Below, one piece after another: positions 18,917 to 27,037 of a DNA stretch of 64,000 bases; within the stretch, counting starts at the first letter, position 1; every line of letters starts with the position of its first letter. The position numbers and the translations under genes are program-made. Origin of the DNA: Aurantiacibacter suaedae (GTDB lineage: Bacteria > Pseudomonadota > Alphaproteobacteria > Sphingomonadales > Sphingomonadaceae); the NCBI RefSeq assembly GCF_005434915.1, contig NZ_SKCG01000004.1:124001-188000 (forward strand). The letters run 5' to 3'. Under the pieces are notes generated by a model. It searched no databases, was not told where the DNA came from, and worked only from the letters and a program-made list of their open reading frames with translations.

Positions 18917-20496
18917 CCGGCAATCAGCTCGGCCGCCTTCTCCGCGATCATCACTGTGGGCGCATGGGTGTTACCGCGGATGATCGTCGGCATGATCGAG
19001 GCATCGGCCACGCGCAGGCCAGCCACGCCCTTCACCCTCAGCTCACTGTCGACAACCGTTCCCATCGCGCAGGTGCCGACCGGATGCCCCGCGCTGATCA
19101 GCGAGCTTTTGAGCCAGCCCTCAATCGCTTCGTCGGTTTCGGCATCGGCGCCGGGCGCCAACTCGAATGCGGTGACCTTGCCCGCCGCTTCGGTGGCGAA
19201 GAAGCGGCGGATGAAGCGGAAAGCCCTCAGCAGCCGCTCGCGGTCGCCCTCGGCGGTCATGAAGTTGAACTGGACCTTGGGCAGCGCCTCCGGATCACCG
19301 CTCGCCAGCGTGACTTCGCCCCGGCTTTCGGGATCAAGCAGAATCGCCCCGCAGCTGAACATCGGCGTCGGCGGCTTGCGCCATAGCGGGAACCAGGGCC
19401 GCGCATCGTAGCCCGAGTGGACGATCTGGAACTGAAGGTCGGGCCGCGCCTGATCCTCGCCCGAGCGCACGAAGCCCTGGAGCGACATCGGGCTCTGGCT
19501 GAGCTGGCCGGTGCCGCCAAGTTCCCACTTGAGGTAGTTGAGCACCAGCCGGTCAAGCCGGATCTGGCGGTTGAAGTCGATGTCGACCGAGGCTTTGTAA
19601 AGCGCCATCGCAATCGGGTGGTCTTGCAGGTTCTGGCCCACGCCCGGCAGATCGAGCGTCACGGGAACACCCTGTGCCTGCAAAGCGGCAGCGGGGCCGA
19701 TTCCTGACAGCATCAGCACCTGCGGACTGCCAAAAGCGCCCGCGCTCAAGATCACCTCGCGCCGCGCACCGATGCGGACAGTCTCGCCGCCGCGCATGAC
19801 TTCGAGCCCGGTTGCGCGGCCCTCCTCGATCACCACACGGCGGGCAGGACAGCCGGAGATTACGCTGAGGTTCGCTCGCCCGGCTACGGGATCGATAAAG
19901 GCGCGCACCGTGCTGGCGCGGCGGCCCTTGCGGATCGTGCAGTCGGGCATCCCGAAGCCCTCGGGCGCGGGCACGTTGAAATCCGGGCACTCGGCCAGCC
20001 CCAGCTCGCGCGCCGCTCCAAGAAAGGCCGGGGTCAGCGTGGGATCGGGCTGCATTGGCGAAACCGCCATTTCGCCCTCATCCCCGTGGACCGTGCTCGC
20101 CCCGCGCCAGTTCGCTTCCGAGCGGCGAAACAGCGGCAGAATATCGTCATAGCCCCAGCCAGGATTGCCCGCGTCGCGCCATTGATCGTAGTCGGCAGCG
20201 GCGCCGCGGATATACATCGTGCCGTTAATAGAGGAGCAGCCGCCCATCACGCGGCCGCGCGGAATCGGCTGGGTGCGGCCATCGAGGCCGGGATCGGGTT
20301 CGGCCTCGAACCCCCAGCCAAAGCGGGGGTTGGCTGCGGCCTGCATCCAGGTGAGCGGGCTTTCGATCAGCAGGTCGCGCGTGTCGTCGCCCGCCTCGAT
20401 CAGGGCCACACGGCAGGCCGGATCGGCACTCAGCCTGTTAGCCAAGACGCAGCCCGCGCTGCCCGCACCCACGATGATATAGTCGAACTGTTCCAC
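18913..20496 (-). CDS. GMC-family FAD-dependent oxidoreductase (choline/alcohol dehydrogenase-like)
   Basis: This 527-residue flavoenzyme opens with the FAD-binding dinucleotide fold (YIIVGAGSAGCVLANRLS) and the GMC signatures RGRVMGGCSSINGTMYIRGAAADYDQW and AGAFGSPQVLMLSGIGP. The C-terminal part has the catalytic His/Asn region (SAGHPVGTCAMG and GNTHAPTVMIAEKAAELI). Close relatives oxidise choline, long-chain or aromatic alcohols and pass electrons to the respiratory chain or oxygen. No betaine aldehyde dehydrogenase or BetI is beside it, so a betA assignment is not supported. It is monocistronic. Confidence 0.92.
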   Translation of the reverse strand: MEQFDYIIVGAGSAGCVLANRLSADPACRVALIEAGDDTRDLLIESPLTWMQAAANPRFGWGFEAEPDPGLDGRTQPIPRGRVMGGCSSINGTMYIRGAAADYDQWRDAGNPGWGYDDILPLFRRSEANWRGASTVHGDEGEMAVSPMQPDPTLTPAFLGAARELGLAECPDFNVPAPEGFGMPDCTIRKGRRASTVRAFIDPVAGRANLSVISGCPARRVVIEEGRATGLEVMRGGETVRIGARREVILSAGAFGSPQVLMLSGIGPAAALQAQGVPVTLDLPGVGQNLQDHPIAMALYKASVDIDFNRQIRLDRLVLNYLKWELGGTGQLSQSPMSLQGFVRSGEDQARPDLQFQIVHSGYDARPWFPLWRKPPTPMFSCGAILLDPESRGEVTLASGDPEALPKVQFNFMTAEGDRERLLRAFRFIRRFFATEAAGKVTAFELAPGADAETDEAIEGWLKSSLISAGHPVGTCAMGTVVDSELRVKGVAGLRVADASIMPTIIRGNTHAPTVMIAEKAAELIAG

Positions 20497-20576
20497 TTTT
20501 CCTGCCGCCCGGTCAGCCTCTCACATGGGCAGGCCTAGCGCATTGTAACGCTCGTGAGAATGGGCAGCGTGGACTG

Positions 20577-20885
20577 TCAGGCGTCGAACGATACCATGTC
20601 GTCGCTGGTGCTCGGCGCTACGATGTCATGCAGACGGCGGCGCAGAGCTTCGAGCCGGACATCGCCCAGCGCGGCGGTCGGATTGTCCGAGCCGACCAGC
20701 ATGCCGAGCTGACGCGCGGTCTGTGCAATGAGATCGATACCCTGCAACTTGTCGAAATGCCGCCCGATGACATCGGGATCGGCACAGAGGTTCTCGCCGA
20801 GACACTCGACCTCGCCCGCCAGTTCTTCGAGGATCGCCGCCACCCCGCCAAGCAGGCGCAAGGAGGCTTCCGAGGTTTGGGTCAT
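20577..20885 (-). CDS. Small helical protein of the chemotaxis operon with a CheZ-like D-x3-Q motif
   Basis: This 102-residue predicted all-helical protein is the last gene of the che operon; its start overlaps the cheW stop (20882-20885). I know no named family for it. The segment KLQGIDLIAQTARQL contains Asp51 and Gln55 in the D-x3-Q spacing of the CheZ phosphatase site (in CheZ, DLTGQ). The C-terminus, STSDDMVSFDA, is acidic and amphipathic like the CheY-binding tail of CheZ. CheZ proper is about 210 residues and this is half that, so a minimal phosphatase of phospho-CheY is a hypothesis. A structural accessory to CheW is an alternative. Confidence 0.6.
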   Translation of the reverse strand: MTQTSEASLRLLGGVAAILEELAGEVECLGENLCADPDVIGRHFDKLQGIDLIAQTARQLGMLVGSDNPTAALGDVRLEALRRRLHDIVAPSTSDDMVSFDA

Positions 20886-21322
20886 GCGGCCAGTTCCAGC
20901 CGCTCGTCGGCCATCAGGCTCTTGAGGTCGAGCACCATCACCATGTCTTCGCCCATCGGGGCAAGGCCCGCGATGAAGCTGGTGATGCCATCGTTGGCGG
21001 CCGCTTCGGGCTGCTGGATGGTATCGGTGTCGATCGATACGATGTCGTTCACCGCGTGGACGATCAGCCCGCGCGACTGGCCTTCGTGCTCGATCACGAT
21101 GATCGGGTTGCGCGGGGTCGCATCGGTGCTTTCCCAGCCAAGGCGCACCGACAGGTCGAGGACCGGCAGCACAGCGCCGCGAAGGTTCACCACGCCCGAG
21201 ACATAGCGCGGCACCCCCGGCAGAACCGTCACGGGCGACCAGGCCCGGATCTCGCGGATCGACATGATGTCGATACCGAACAGCTGACCCGAAATCTCGA
21301 AGGTGATCATTTCAGCAAGCAT
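20882..21322 (-). CDS. cheW: Chemotaxis coupling protein CheW
   Basis: This 146-residue cytoplasmic adaptor links CheA to chemoreceptors. The CheW fold appears as the strand pairs LAEMITFEISGQLFGIDIMSIREI, then VTVLPGVPRYVSGVVNLRGAVLPVLDLSVRLG, and IVIEHEGQSRGLIVHAVNDIVSI. The NLRG element is the receptor/CheA interface signature. It is slightly shorter than enteric CheW. It lies 23 bp downstream of cheY in the operon and overlaps the small downstream gene, so stoichiometry may be set by coupling. Confidence 0.95.
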   Translation of the reverse strand: MLAEMITFEISGQLFGIDIMSIREIRAWSPVTVLPGVPRYVSGVVNLRGAVLPVLDLSVRLGWESTDATPRNPIIVIEHEGQSRGLIVHAVNDIVSIDTDTIQQPEAAANDGITSFIAGLAPMGEDMVMVLDLKSLMADERLELAA

Positions 21323-21345
21323 GGTGCTTCCCTTTCCAAATTCAC

Positions 21346-21714
21346 TCAGTGCGCAACGCGGCGCACCGCGGTGGCAAGCTTTTCCGCATCGAACGGTTTG
21401 ACGATCCAGCCGGTCGCCCCGGCATCGCGGGCACGGCGCTTTTTCTCGTCCGAACTTTCGGTGGTCAGCACCAGAATCGGACGATCGGCATGTCTGGCCG
21501 TATCACGCAGCTGCTCGATCAGCCCGAACCCGTCGAGGCGCGGCATGTTGATATCGGTAATGACCACATCGACTTCGTTAGTCGCCAGCCATTCGAAAGC
21601 CTGCTGGCCATCTTCGGCTTGCTCCACCTCGAAGCCCTGCGTGGTCAGCGCGTGCAGCAACAGCGCGCGCATACTTGCGCTGTCGTCTACGGTCAGGATG
21701 CGTGTCGGTTTCAT
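21346..21714 (-). CDS. cheY: Single-domain response regulator CheY
   Basis: This 122-residue receiver-only protein has the acidic pair DD at 10-11, the phosphoacceptor Asp54 in VVITDINMPRLDGF, the conserved Thr in LVLTTESSDE and the Lys in GWIVKPFDAEKL. The Thr-Thr-Glu after the fourth strand is typical of CheY proteins that bind an output partner directly. In this operon it is the probable output of CheA. No flagellar switch gene is in the window, so the output could be a flagellum or type IV pili. Confidence 0.95.
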   Translation of the reverse strand: MKPTRILTVDDSASMRALLLHALTTQGFEVEQAEDGQQAFEWLATNEVDVVITDINMPRLDGFGLIEQLRDTARHADRPILVLTTESSDEKKRRARDAGATGWIVKPFDAEKLATAVRRVAH

Positions 21715-21728
21715 ATCTTCCCTCGACT

Positions 21729-22286
21729 CTAGAATAGTTCAACATCACCACTGGCCGATTGCGGTCGGACTAGCGGTTTATCCATAGGAGCAGATTCAAT
21801 CGGCGCGGTGCGGCAGCGGACCATTCCGCTGGCGGGCATGAAGTGGATACGTCGCGCGGCGCGGCCCTCCATATCTTCGAAAGCGATAGGGATACCTTCG
21901 CTTTCCAAGAACTTACGCGCGAAGGCGGCATTGGCCGTGCCAATCGGTTTCATGGCCGGATTGAGGTTGGCCCCGCCATAGACGCGCGCCTTAACGCGCG
22001 ACTTAACTGCGCCCAGGCCGAGCATTTTGTTTATGAGCAATTCCATAAGGAACAGCCCATAATGCTCGTCGAAGTTGTCACGCGACCTGGTGCTTGGCGG
22101 CTCGGCCAGCAGGAAGTGATTCATACCGCCGATCCGCGAGAGCGGGTCGAACAGACAGGTCGCAACGCAGCTGCCGAGAACGGTGGACAGTTCCACATTG
22201 GGATCGGCGCTGGCATGGGCTTCGCCCTGCAAAACGGTCACGCGCTGAAGGCCCGCACCGGGAGGGAGACCGGACAGATCGCTCAT
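21729..22286 (-). CDS. cheD: Chemoreceptor glutamine deamidase CheD
   Basis: This 185-residue protein deamidates receptor glutamines. The catalytic site is present: Thr and Cys in STVLGSCVATC and His in GGMNHFLL. The KMLGLGAVKSRVKARVYGGA core is also typical. The C-terminal extension beyond the usual 160 residues ends in SASGDVELF, an acidic tail with a terminal Phe that could dock on a receiver. The start overlaps the cheB stop (22283-22286, ATGA), so the two receptor-modifying enzymes are coupled. Confidence 0.95.
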   Translation of the reverse strand: MSDLSGLPPGAGLQRVTVLQGEAHASADPNVELSTVLGSCVATCLFDPLSRIGGMNHFLLAEPPSTRSRDNFDEHYGLFLMELLINKMLGLGAVKSRVKARVYGGANLNPAMKPIGTANAAFARKFLESEGIPIAFEDMEGRAARRIHFMPASGMVRCRTAPIESAPMDKPLVRPQSASGDVELF

Positions 22287-23350
22287 GAAGCCACCGCCTC
22301 TCGCGTCGATTCGCCGGGAGCAAAGATGTTGCCCGCGATCCGATCGAGCGGCAGCATCTTGCGCGCCGCGCCCAGTTCCACTGCCGCACGCGGCATTCCG
22401 TAAACGACGCAGCTTTCCGCATCCTGGGCAATCGTATGCGCGCCCTTCTGCTGCATCTTCAGCAGGCCGCGAGCGCCATCCTGGCCCATTCCCGTCAGCA
22501 GCGCGCCCACGGCCGCGGCTCCGAACACCTCGGCGACCGAGCCGAACAGAACATCGACACTGGGTCTATGGCCCGAAACTTCCGGCCCCTGCCGCAGCAC
22601 CACCCGATGGCCGAGCGTTCCCGCCGTGGCCACCAGCATGTGGCGATCGCCGCCCGGCGCAAGATAGACCGTCCCCTGTTCGAGACGCGTATCGGTTTCC
22701 GCCAGCACTACGCGTGCCGGACACGCGGAATCGAGCGAGTGCGCGATGGCCGGGGCAAAGCGTGCGTTAACGTGCTGCACGATCACGGTCGGCGGGCAAT
22801 TGCGGGGGAACTGCCCCAGCAGCTTGCACAGGGCTTCCACGCCGCCGGTCGATGCGCCAAGCGCAACCAGCCGTGCCGGTTCGCGCCGCGCTGCGGGCTG
22901 GGGGGTGGCTTGCGCAGCCGGCGCCGTGGGCGCAATCGATGCAGGTTTGCGAAACGACACTTGCGCCGCTTCACGCACCAGCGCCGCAAGCGCGCCGCCA
23001 TCATCGCCAGGTCCGCCGGCATGGTGGTCGCTCTTGGCATAGCAGCTGATCGCGCCGAGTTGCAGCGCCCGCACGGTGTTGCGATCGCCTTCGCGCGTGG
23101 TGCCCGAGACGATGATCACCGGAGTCGGCCGCAGCTGCATTATCTTCTGCAGGAAGGAAAGGCCATCCATTCCCGGCATCTCGATATCGAGCGTCACCAC
23201 ATCGGGATTGAGCGCTTTGATCAGACTGCGCGCTTCCTGAGCATCGCAGGCCAGGCCGACCACCTCGATATCCTCTTCGCGGCCGAGGCGGGCCTGCAAC
23301 AACTTGCGCATAAGCGCGGAATCATCGACGATCAGAACTCTGATAGCCAT
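22283..23350 (-). CDS. cheB: Chemoreceptor methylesterase/glutamine deamidase CheB
   Basis: This 355-residue response regulator removes receptor methyl groups. The receiver has Asp55 in VVTLDIEMPGMDGL; an Ala/Pro linker (about 130-165) leads to the esterase domain with the complete triad: Ser in ALGASTGGVEA, His in VIVQHVNARF and Asp in TGMGQDGARG. The ATG at MAIRVL (AGGAGAG 5 nt upstream) is chosen over an adjacent TTG. Its start shares one base with the cheR stop. A catalytically degenerate paralogue lies about 3.7 kb to the right (27038-28072). Confidence 0.96.
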   Translation of the reverse strand: MAIRVLIVDDSALMRKLLQARLGREEDIEVVGLACDAQEARSLIKALNPDVVTLDIEMPGMDGLSFLQKIMQLRPTPVIIVSGTTREGDRNTVRALQLGAISCYAKSDHHAGGPGDDGGALAALVREAAQVSFRKPASIAPTAPAAQATPQPAARREPARLVALGASTGGVEALCKLLGQFPRNCPPTVIVQHVNARFAPAIAHSLDSACPARVVLAETDTRLEQGTVYLAPGGDRHMLVATAGTLGHRVVLRQGPEVSGHRPSVDVLFGSVAEVFGAAAVGALLTGMGQDGARGLLKMQQKGAHTIAQDAESCVVYGMPRAAVELGAARKMLPLDRIAGNIFAPGESTREAVAS

Positions 23351-24225
23351 CAAGCTCTCCTGCGGTAAACGGTGGGCCCGACCAGTTCGAGTAGCTCCTC
23401 GGCCCGGCCCGAAACGCGTTCGGAATGGCCGATATAAAGATAGCCGCCCGGCTTGAGCTGATTGGCGAAGCGCCAGACCAGCTTTTCTTTGGTCGGAGTG
23501 TCGAAATAGATCATCACGTTACGGCAGAAGATCACGTCGAACTCGCCCTTGATGGGCCATGGACCCAACAGGTTGAGCTGACGGAACCGCACAAGTCTGC
23601 GCGGATCGGGGCCGATCTGCACCTTGCCGCCCGTGCTGCTGGTCCAGGCCTTGCGCAAGGGCTCGGGCACCGCTTCGAGCGCTGCTGCTTCGTAAGTCGC
23701 GGCGATCCCTGCATTCACCGCATGGCTTGCAAGGTCGCTCGCAAGGGCGACGATGTCCTGCTTGGCGATCCGCTTGCCTTCCTGCTGCGAAGAGCCCAGC
23801 AGCACCATCATCAACGTCCAGATTTCCTCGCCGCTCGAACAGCCAGCCGACCAGATCCGCACTGGCTGGCCCTGATTGGCGCGGTGCAAAAGCTCCGGCC
23901 TCAGAGTCTTGGCGAAGTGATCGTAATGGTGCGATTCGCGATTGAAATAGGTGTGGTTGGTGGTCAGCGCCTCGATCATGCGCGTCGACAGCGCCTGATC
24001 GTTTTCGACCTGATCGAGAAAATCGGAAAAGCTTTGGCTATTGATCCCCCGCAGGAGCGGCGCGAGCCGGGAATAGACCAGCATCCGCTTCTTGTCCGAC
24101 AGCACGATCCCGGCCTGTTCGTGGACCTTGGCCGAAATCCGCTGGAAATCGGCCAGGCCATAGACCTGCGGGCTGATGCCGGGCACCAGGGCTTCGCCAG
24201 TGTTGAGGGCGGCAGCGGCGCTCAT
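23350..24225 (-). CDS. cheR: Chemoreceptor methyltransferase CheR
   Basis: This 291-residue SAM-dependent enzyme methylates receptor glutamates. The N-terminal helical domain (ADFQRISAKVHEQAGIVLSDKK) is followed by TTNHTYFNRESHH, the SAM-binding IWSAGCSSGEE, and FDVIFCRNVMIYFDTPTK, all typical of CheR. No tetratricopeptide or receptor-tether extension is present. The gap to cheA is 2 bp and the stop overlaps cheB, so cheA-cheR-cheB-cheD is one tight transcription unit. Confidence 0.96.
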   Translation of the reverse strand: MSAAAALNTGEALVPGISPQVYGLADFQRISAKVHEQAGIVLSDKKRMLVYSRLAPLLRGINSQSFSDFLDQVENDQALSTRMIEALTTNHTYFNRESHHYDHFAKTLRPELLHRANQGQPVRIWSAGCSSGEEIWTLMMVLLGSSQQEGKRIAKQDIVALASDLASHAVNAGIAATYEAAALEAVPEPLRKAWTSSTGGKVQIGPDPRRLVRFRQLNLLGPWPIKGEFDVIFCRNVMIYFDTPTKEKLVWRFANQLKPGGYLYIGHSERVSGRAEELLELVGPTVYRRRA

Positions 24226-24227
24226 GC

Positions 24228-26414
24228 TCAGGCAGCCTCTGCCGGGGCTTGGCGGCGGCTGGTCATGTCGAGCACCAGCCGGTCAACATCGACGATCAGC
24301 GCCACCCGGCCATTGCCGAGAATGGTGGCTCCGGCCACGCCGTCGACCGAGCGATAATGCGTGTCGAGGCTCTTGATGACGAACTGGCGCTGATCGATGA
24401 TCGCATCCACCAGCAGCGCGGCCTGGCCGCACCGCTCGGTTTCGACCACCACCAGGACGCCGTTTTCCATGCTGGCTTCGGCACTGGCATCCGCGCAAGG
24501 TCCGCCGGTAAGCTGGCGCAGCGGCACGATGGGCAGGAACTGTCCGCGCACATTGAGCATACGGATGTTGCGGCCCATGCCCTTGATCTCGGATTCGGCC
24601 GGGCTGAGGCTTTCCACCACGTGCGTGAGCGGAACAACCAGCGACTGGTCGCCGACCTGCACGATCATCCCGTCGGAAATGGCCAGCGTCAGCGGCAGGG
24701 CGAGGACGAAGTCGGTGCCCTGTCCGGGCCGCGATTCAATGGTAATTCGGCCGCCCAGCTCCTTCACGTTCTGGCGCACCACGTCCATACCGACGCCGCG
24801 CCCCGAAATGCTGGAGACCTGCGCTGCAGTAGAAAAGCCGGGAGCGAAGATGAGGTTATCGATTTCCTCGTCGCTGAGGTTGTGCACCTCGGGATCGACG
24901 ATGCCCTTCTCGATCGCCTTGGCGAGCACCTTCTCGCGATTGATGCCGCCGCCATCGTCACCAATGCGGATCACGATGCGGCCTGCTTTCTGCTCGGCCG
25001 AAAGGGTCAACGTGCCTTCCGGGTCCTTGCCCACGGCCTGCCGATCTTCAGCCGATTCGATGCCGTGGTCGACCGCGTTGCGGATGAGGTGCGTAAGCGG
25101 TTCGCTCAGGCGCTCGATCACGGTCTTATCGAGTTCGGTGGTCTCGCCCGCAACCACCAGCTTAACATGCTTGCCGGTTGAGCTGGCCAGTTCGCGCAGC
25201 AAGCGCGGCACGCGGCTGAACACCGAGCTGATCGGCTGGGCGCGGAAGGCCATCGCGCTTTCCTGAATGTCGCGCACCAGCCCTTCGAGCATGGCCAGTT
25301 CCTCGAAGTGAGCGAGCCCTTCGTTGGTGAGGCGCTGCGCAAGCATGGCCTGGGCAATCACCAGCTCGCCGACGCCGTCGATCAGCTGATCGAGCTTGCC
25401 CAGGTCGATCCGAATCGACTGGCTGGCGGGCGCGGCAGCCGTTGGGCTCGGCGCGGCCGCAGCCTCTGTTTTGGCGGCGGCGCTGGCGGGTGCAGCGGCA
25501 GGGGCAGGGGCAACTGCGGGCGGTGCCTTCGCTTCCGGCGCGGCGACCTTGCGTTCGCGCGCAGGCGGGTTCAGCGCCTCCTCGCCATAGAGGACGAGGC
25601 ACTGCTCGCCCACGAAATCAAAGATATCGGCGACCTTATCACGCTCGACCGAGCCGGGCATGGCGAAGGTCCAGGCGAGATAGCCTTCCTTCGGGTCCAT
25701 CTCATCGATCTGTGGCAGGATCGATTCGTCGCACTTCACGCAAGTGCCGCCCAGTTCGACCAGTTCGCGCAGCCACAGCAGCGGCTCCGAACCGTTGTCC
25801 ATCGCGCCTGCTTGCGGGCAGACGTAAAGCGCCCATTCGTCGCCTTCGACCTCGCCCTCGTCTTCGGCAGCTTCCTCCACCGGAGCTTGAGCGGCGGCAG
25901 GCGCGGGATCGGAGCCGAGCAAATCGTCGAGCAGCGCATCGAGATCGTCCGTATCGCTCGATCCGGATGCGGCGGCAGGTTCAGGTGCAGAAGCTGCGGG
26001 CGCAGCCTCTGCGGCAGCCGCGCCACCATCCTTGCCAACGTTCTCGTGCGCCTCGGCCAGCCGCGCCTTGATCGCCGCATCGTCGGGCGCAGGTGTGCCG
26101 CCGCGGACCGATTCGACATGATCACGCAGAGAATCGAGCGCTAGCAGCAACATGTCGACCAGGTCGCTGGTTACCGGCACCGTGCCTTCGCGCACATCGC
26201 CAAGCAGGTTTTCGAAAACGTGGGTGTAAGAGGCGAGCGCTTCGTAGCCGAAGGCCCCGGCCCCGCCCTTGATCGAGTGGACCGCGCGGAAGATCGCATT
26301 GATCGTCTCGCCGTCCTGGGTGCCGGCCTTGCACGCGTCGAGCCCGGCCTCTGCGGCCTGCAGCGATTCCTCGCACTCGTCGAAGAAGATGGCCTGAATG
26401 TCGATGCCGTTCAT
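24228..26414 (-). CDS. cheA: Chemotaxis histidine kinase CheA
   Basis: This 728-residue sensor kinase autophosphorylates and passes phosphate to CheY and CheB. P1 (HPt) has His46 in FRAVHSIKGGAGAFG. An Ala-rich linker precedes an unusual P2-region domain with ALYVCPQAGAMDNGSEPLLW and cysteines in GGTCVKCDESI. P3 helices (LDQLIDGVGELVIAQAML) lead to the P4 ATPase (HLIRNAVDHGIE, IRIGDDGGGIN, GRGVGMDVVRQNV) and the P5 CheW-like domain. It starts 4 bp inside the STAS gene. No chemoreceptor gene is in the window. Confidence 0.96.
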   Translation of the reverse strand: MNGIDIQAIFFDECEESLQAAEAGLDACKAGTQDGETINAIFRAVHSIKGGAGAFGYEALASYTHVFENLLGDVREGTVPVTSDLVDMLLLALDSLRDHVESVRGGTPAPDDAAIKARLAEAHENVGKDGGAAAAEAAPAASAPEPAAASGSSDTDDLDALLDDLLGSDPAPAAAQAPVEEAAEDEGEVEGDEWALYVCPQAGAMDNGSEPLLWLRELVELGGTCVKCDESILPQIDEMDPKEGYLAWTFAMPGSVERDKVADIFDFVGEQCLVLYGEEALNPPARERKVAAPEAKAPPAVAPAPAAAPASAAAKTEAAAAPSPTAAAPASQSIRIDLGKLDQLIDGVGELVIAQAMLAQRLTNEGLAHFEELAMLEGLVRDIQESAMAFRAQPISSVFSRVPRLLRELASSTGKHVKLVVAGETTELDKTVIERLSEPLTHLIRNAVDHGIESAEDRQAVGKDPEGTLTLSAEQKAGRIVIRIGDDGGGINREKVLAKAIEKGIVDPEVHNLSDEEIDNLIFAPGFSTAAQVSSISGRGVGMDVVRQNVKELGGRITIESRPGQGTDFVLALPLTLAISDGMIVQVGDQSLVVPLTHVVESLSPAESEIKGMGRNIRMLNVRGQFLPIVPLRQLTGGPCADASAEASMENGVLVVVETERCGQAALLVDAIIDQRQFVIKSLDTHYRSVDGVAGATILGNGRVALIVDVDRLVLDMTSRRQAPAEAA

Positions 26415-26674
26415 GCGGCAGCTCCGGTGTTAAAGGTTTCCGTAAGGCCCGACACCGCCAGCGCGCGGTCGAATTCGGCCGACCGTTCGGTCAGCACGAT
26501 ACCAGGCTCGTTGCGTTGGGCGGCCAGCAGCACCTGCAGCATGGCCATGCCCATGCGTTCGACATTACCGGCATCGACCGGCAAGGCTTCGCTGCCGGTG
26601 GTGTCGGCGAGGTCGCCTTTAAGCGCGAGAGCGGCGGCACGGTCGCACAGCCGCGGCAATTCGATGACAGCCAC
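26411..26674 (-). CDS. STAS-domain protein at the head of the chemotaxis operon
   Basis: This 87-residue protein has the STAS fold order: a beta strand (VIELP), a helix region (DRAAALALKGDLAD), LPVDAGNVERMGMAMLQVLLAAQ (the strand-loop-helix where anti-sigma antagonists are phosphorylated, but with Asn-Val-Glu in place of a clear Asp-Ser-Ser) and a terminal helix. It overlaps cheA (ATGA at 26411-26414) and is the first gene of the operon. STAS proteins in chemotaxis-like operons occur in non-flagellar systems and may bind a receiver or kinase. Function is not established. Confidence 0.75.
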   Translation of the reverse strand: MAVIELPRLCDRAAALALKGDLADTTGSEALPVDAGNVERMGMAMLQVLLAAQRNEPGIVLTERSAEFDRALAVSGLTETFNTGAAA

Positions 26675-27037
26675 TAGCTATTCTCCTGTCTATCAATGCT
26701 GGTAATTGGGGCTGGCAAAGCTCGTCGGGGCCCGACGGTTTCGCAGCGACCAAGAAGTCTGTGCGGGGCTCATGAAACCACCATATAATAGAGTGTCAGC
26801 AGCCATGCTTTGCTGGGCATTCGCCATGGTACTTGCTTCCCCCCACCTGCTGGAAGTTCCTGATCCGATTGGAAAGCTCTACTGCGAAGGCGCTTATCCC
26901 TTCGATCCAGCGTCATATGGGCGAACACTTAGTTGGCGCTTGGGCTTTGTTCGCTCGCTCTCACCTAAGGGTGTTCCATTGGCGTTGCGCCCGGCGCGCA
27001 TCGCCTGCCTGCATTACAAACGAACAGGATTGAGATC
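26675..27037. other. Divergent intergenic region of the chemotaxis genes
   Basis: This 363-bp gap separates the leftward STAS-che operon from the rightward CheB-like gene. It should hold both promoters. Open frames in it have atypical residue composition and no supporting start signal, and I see no clear promoter, palindrome or terminator. Confidence 0.5.
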
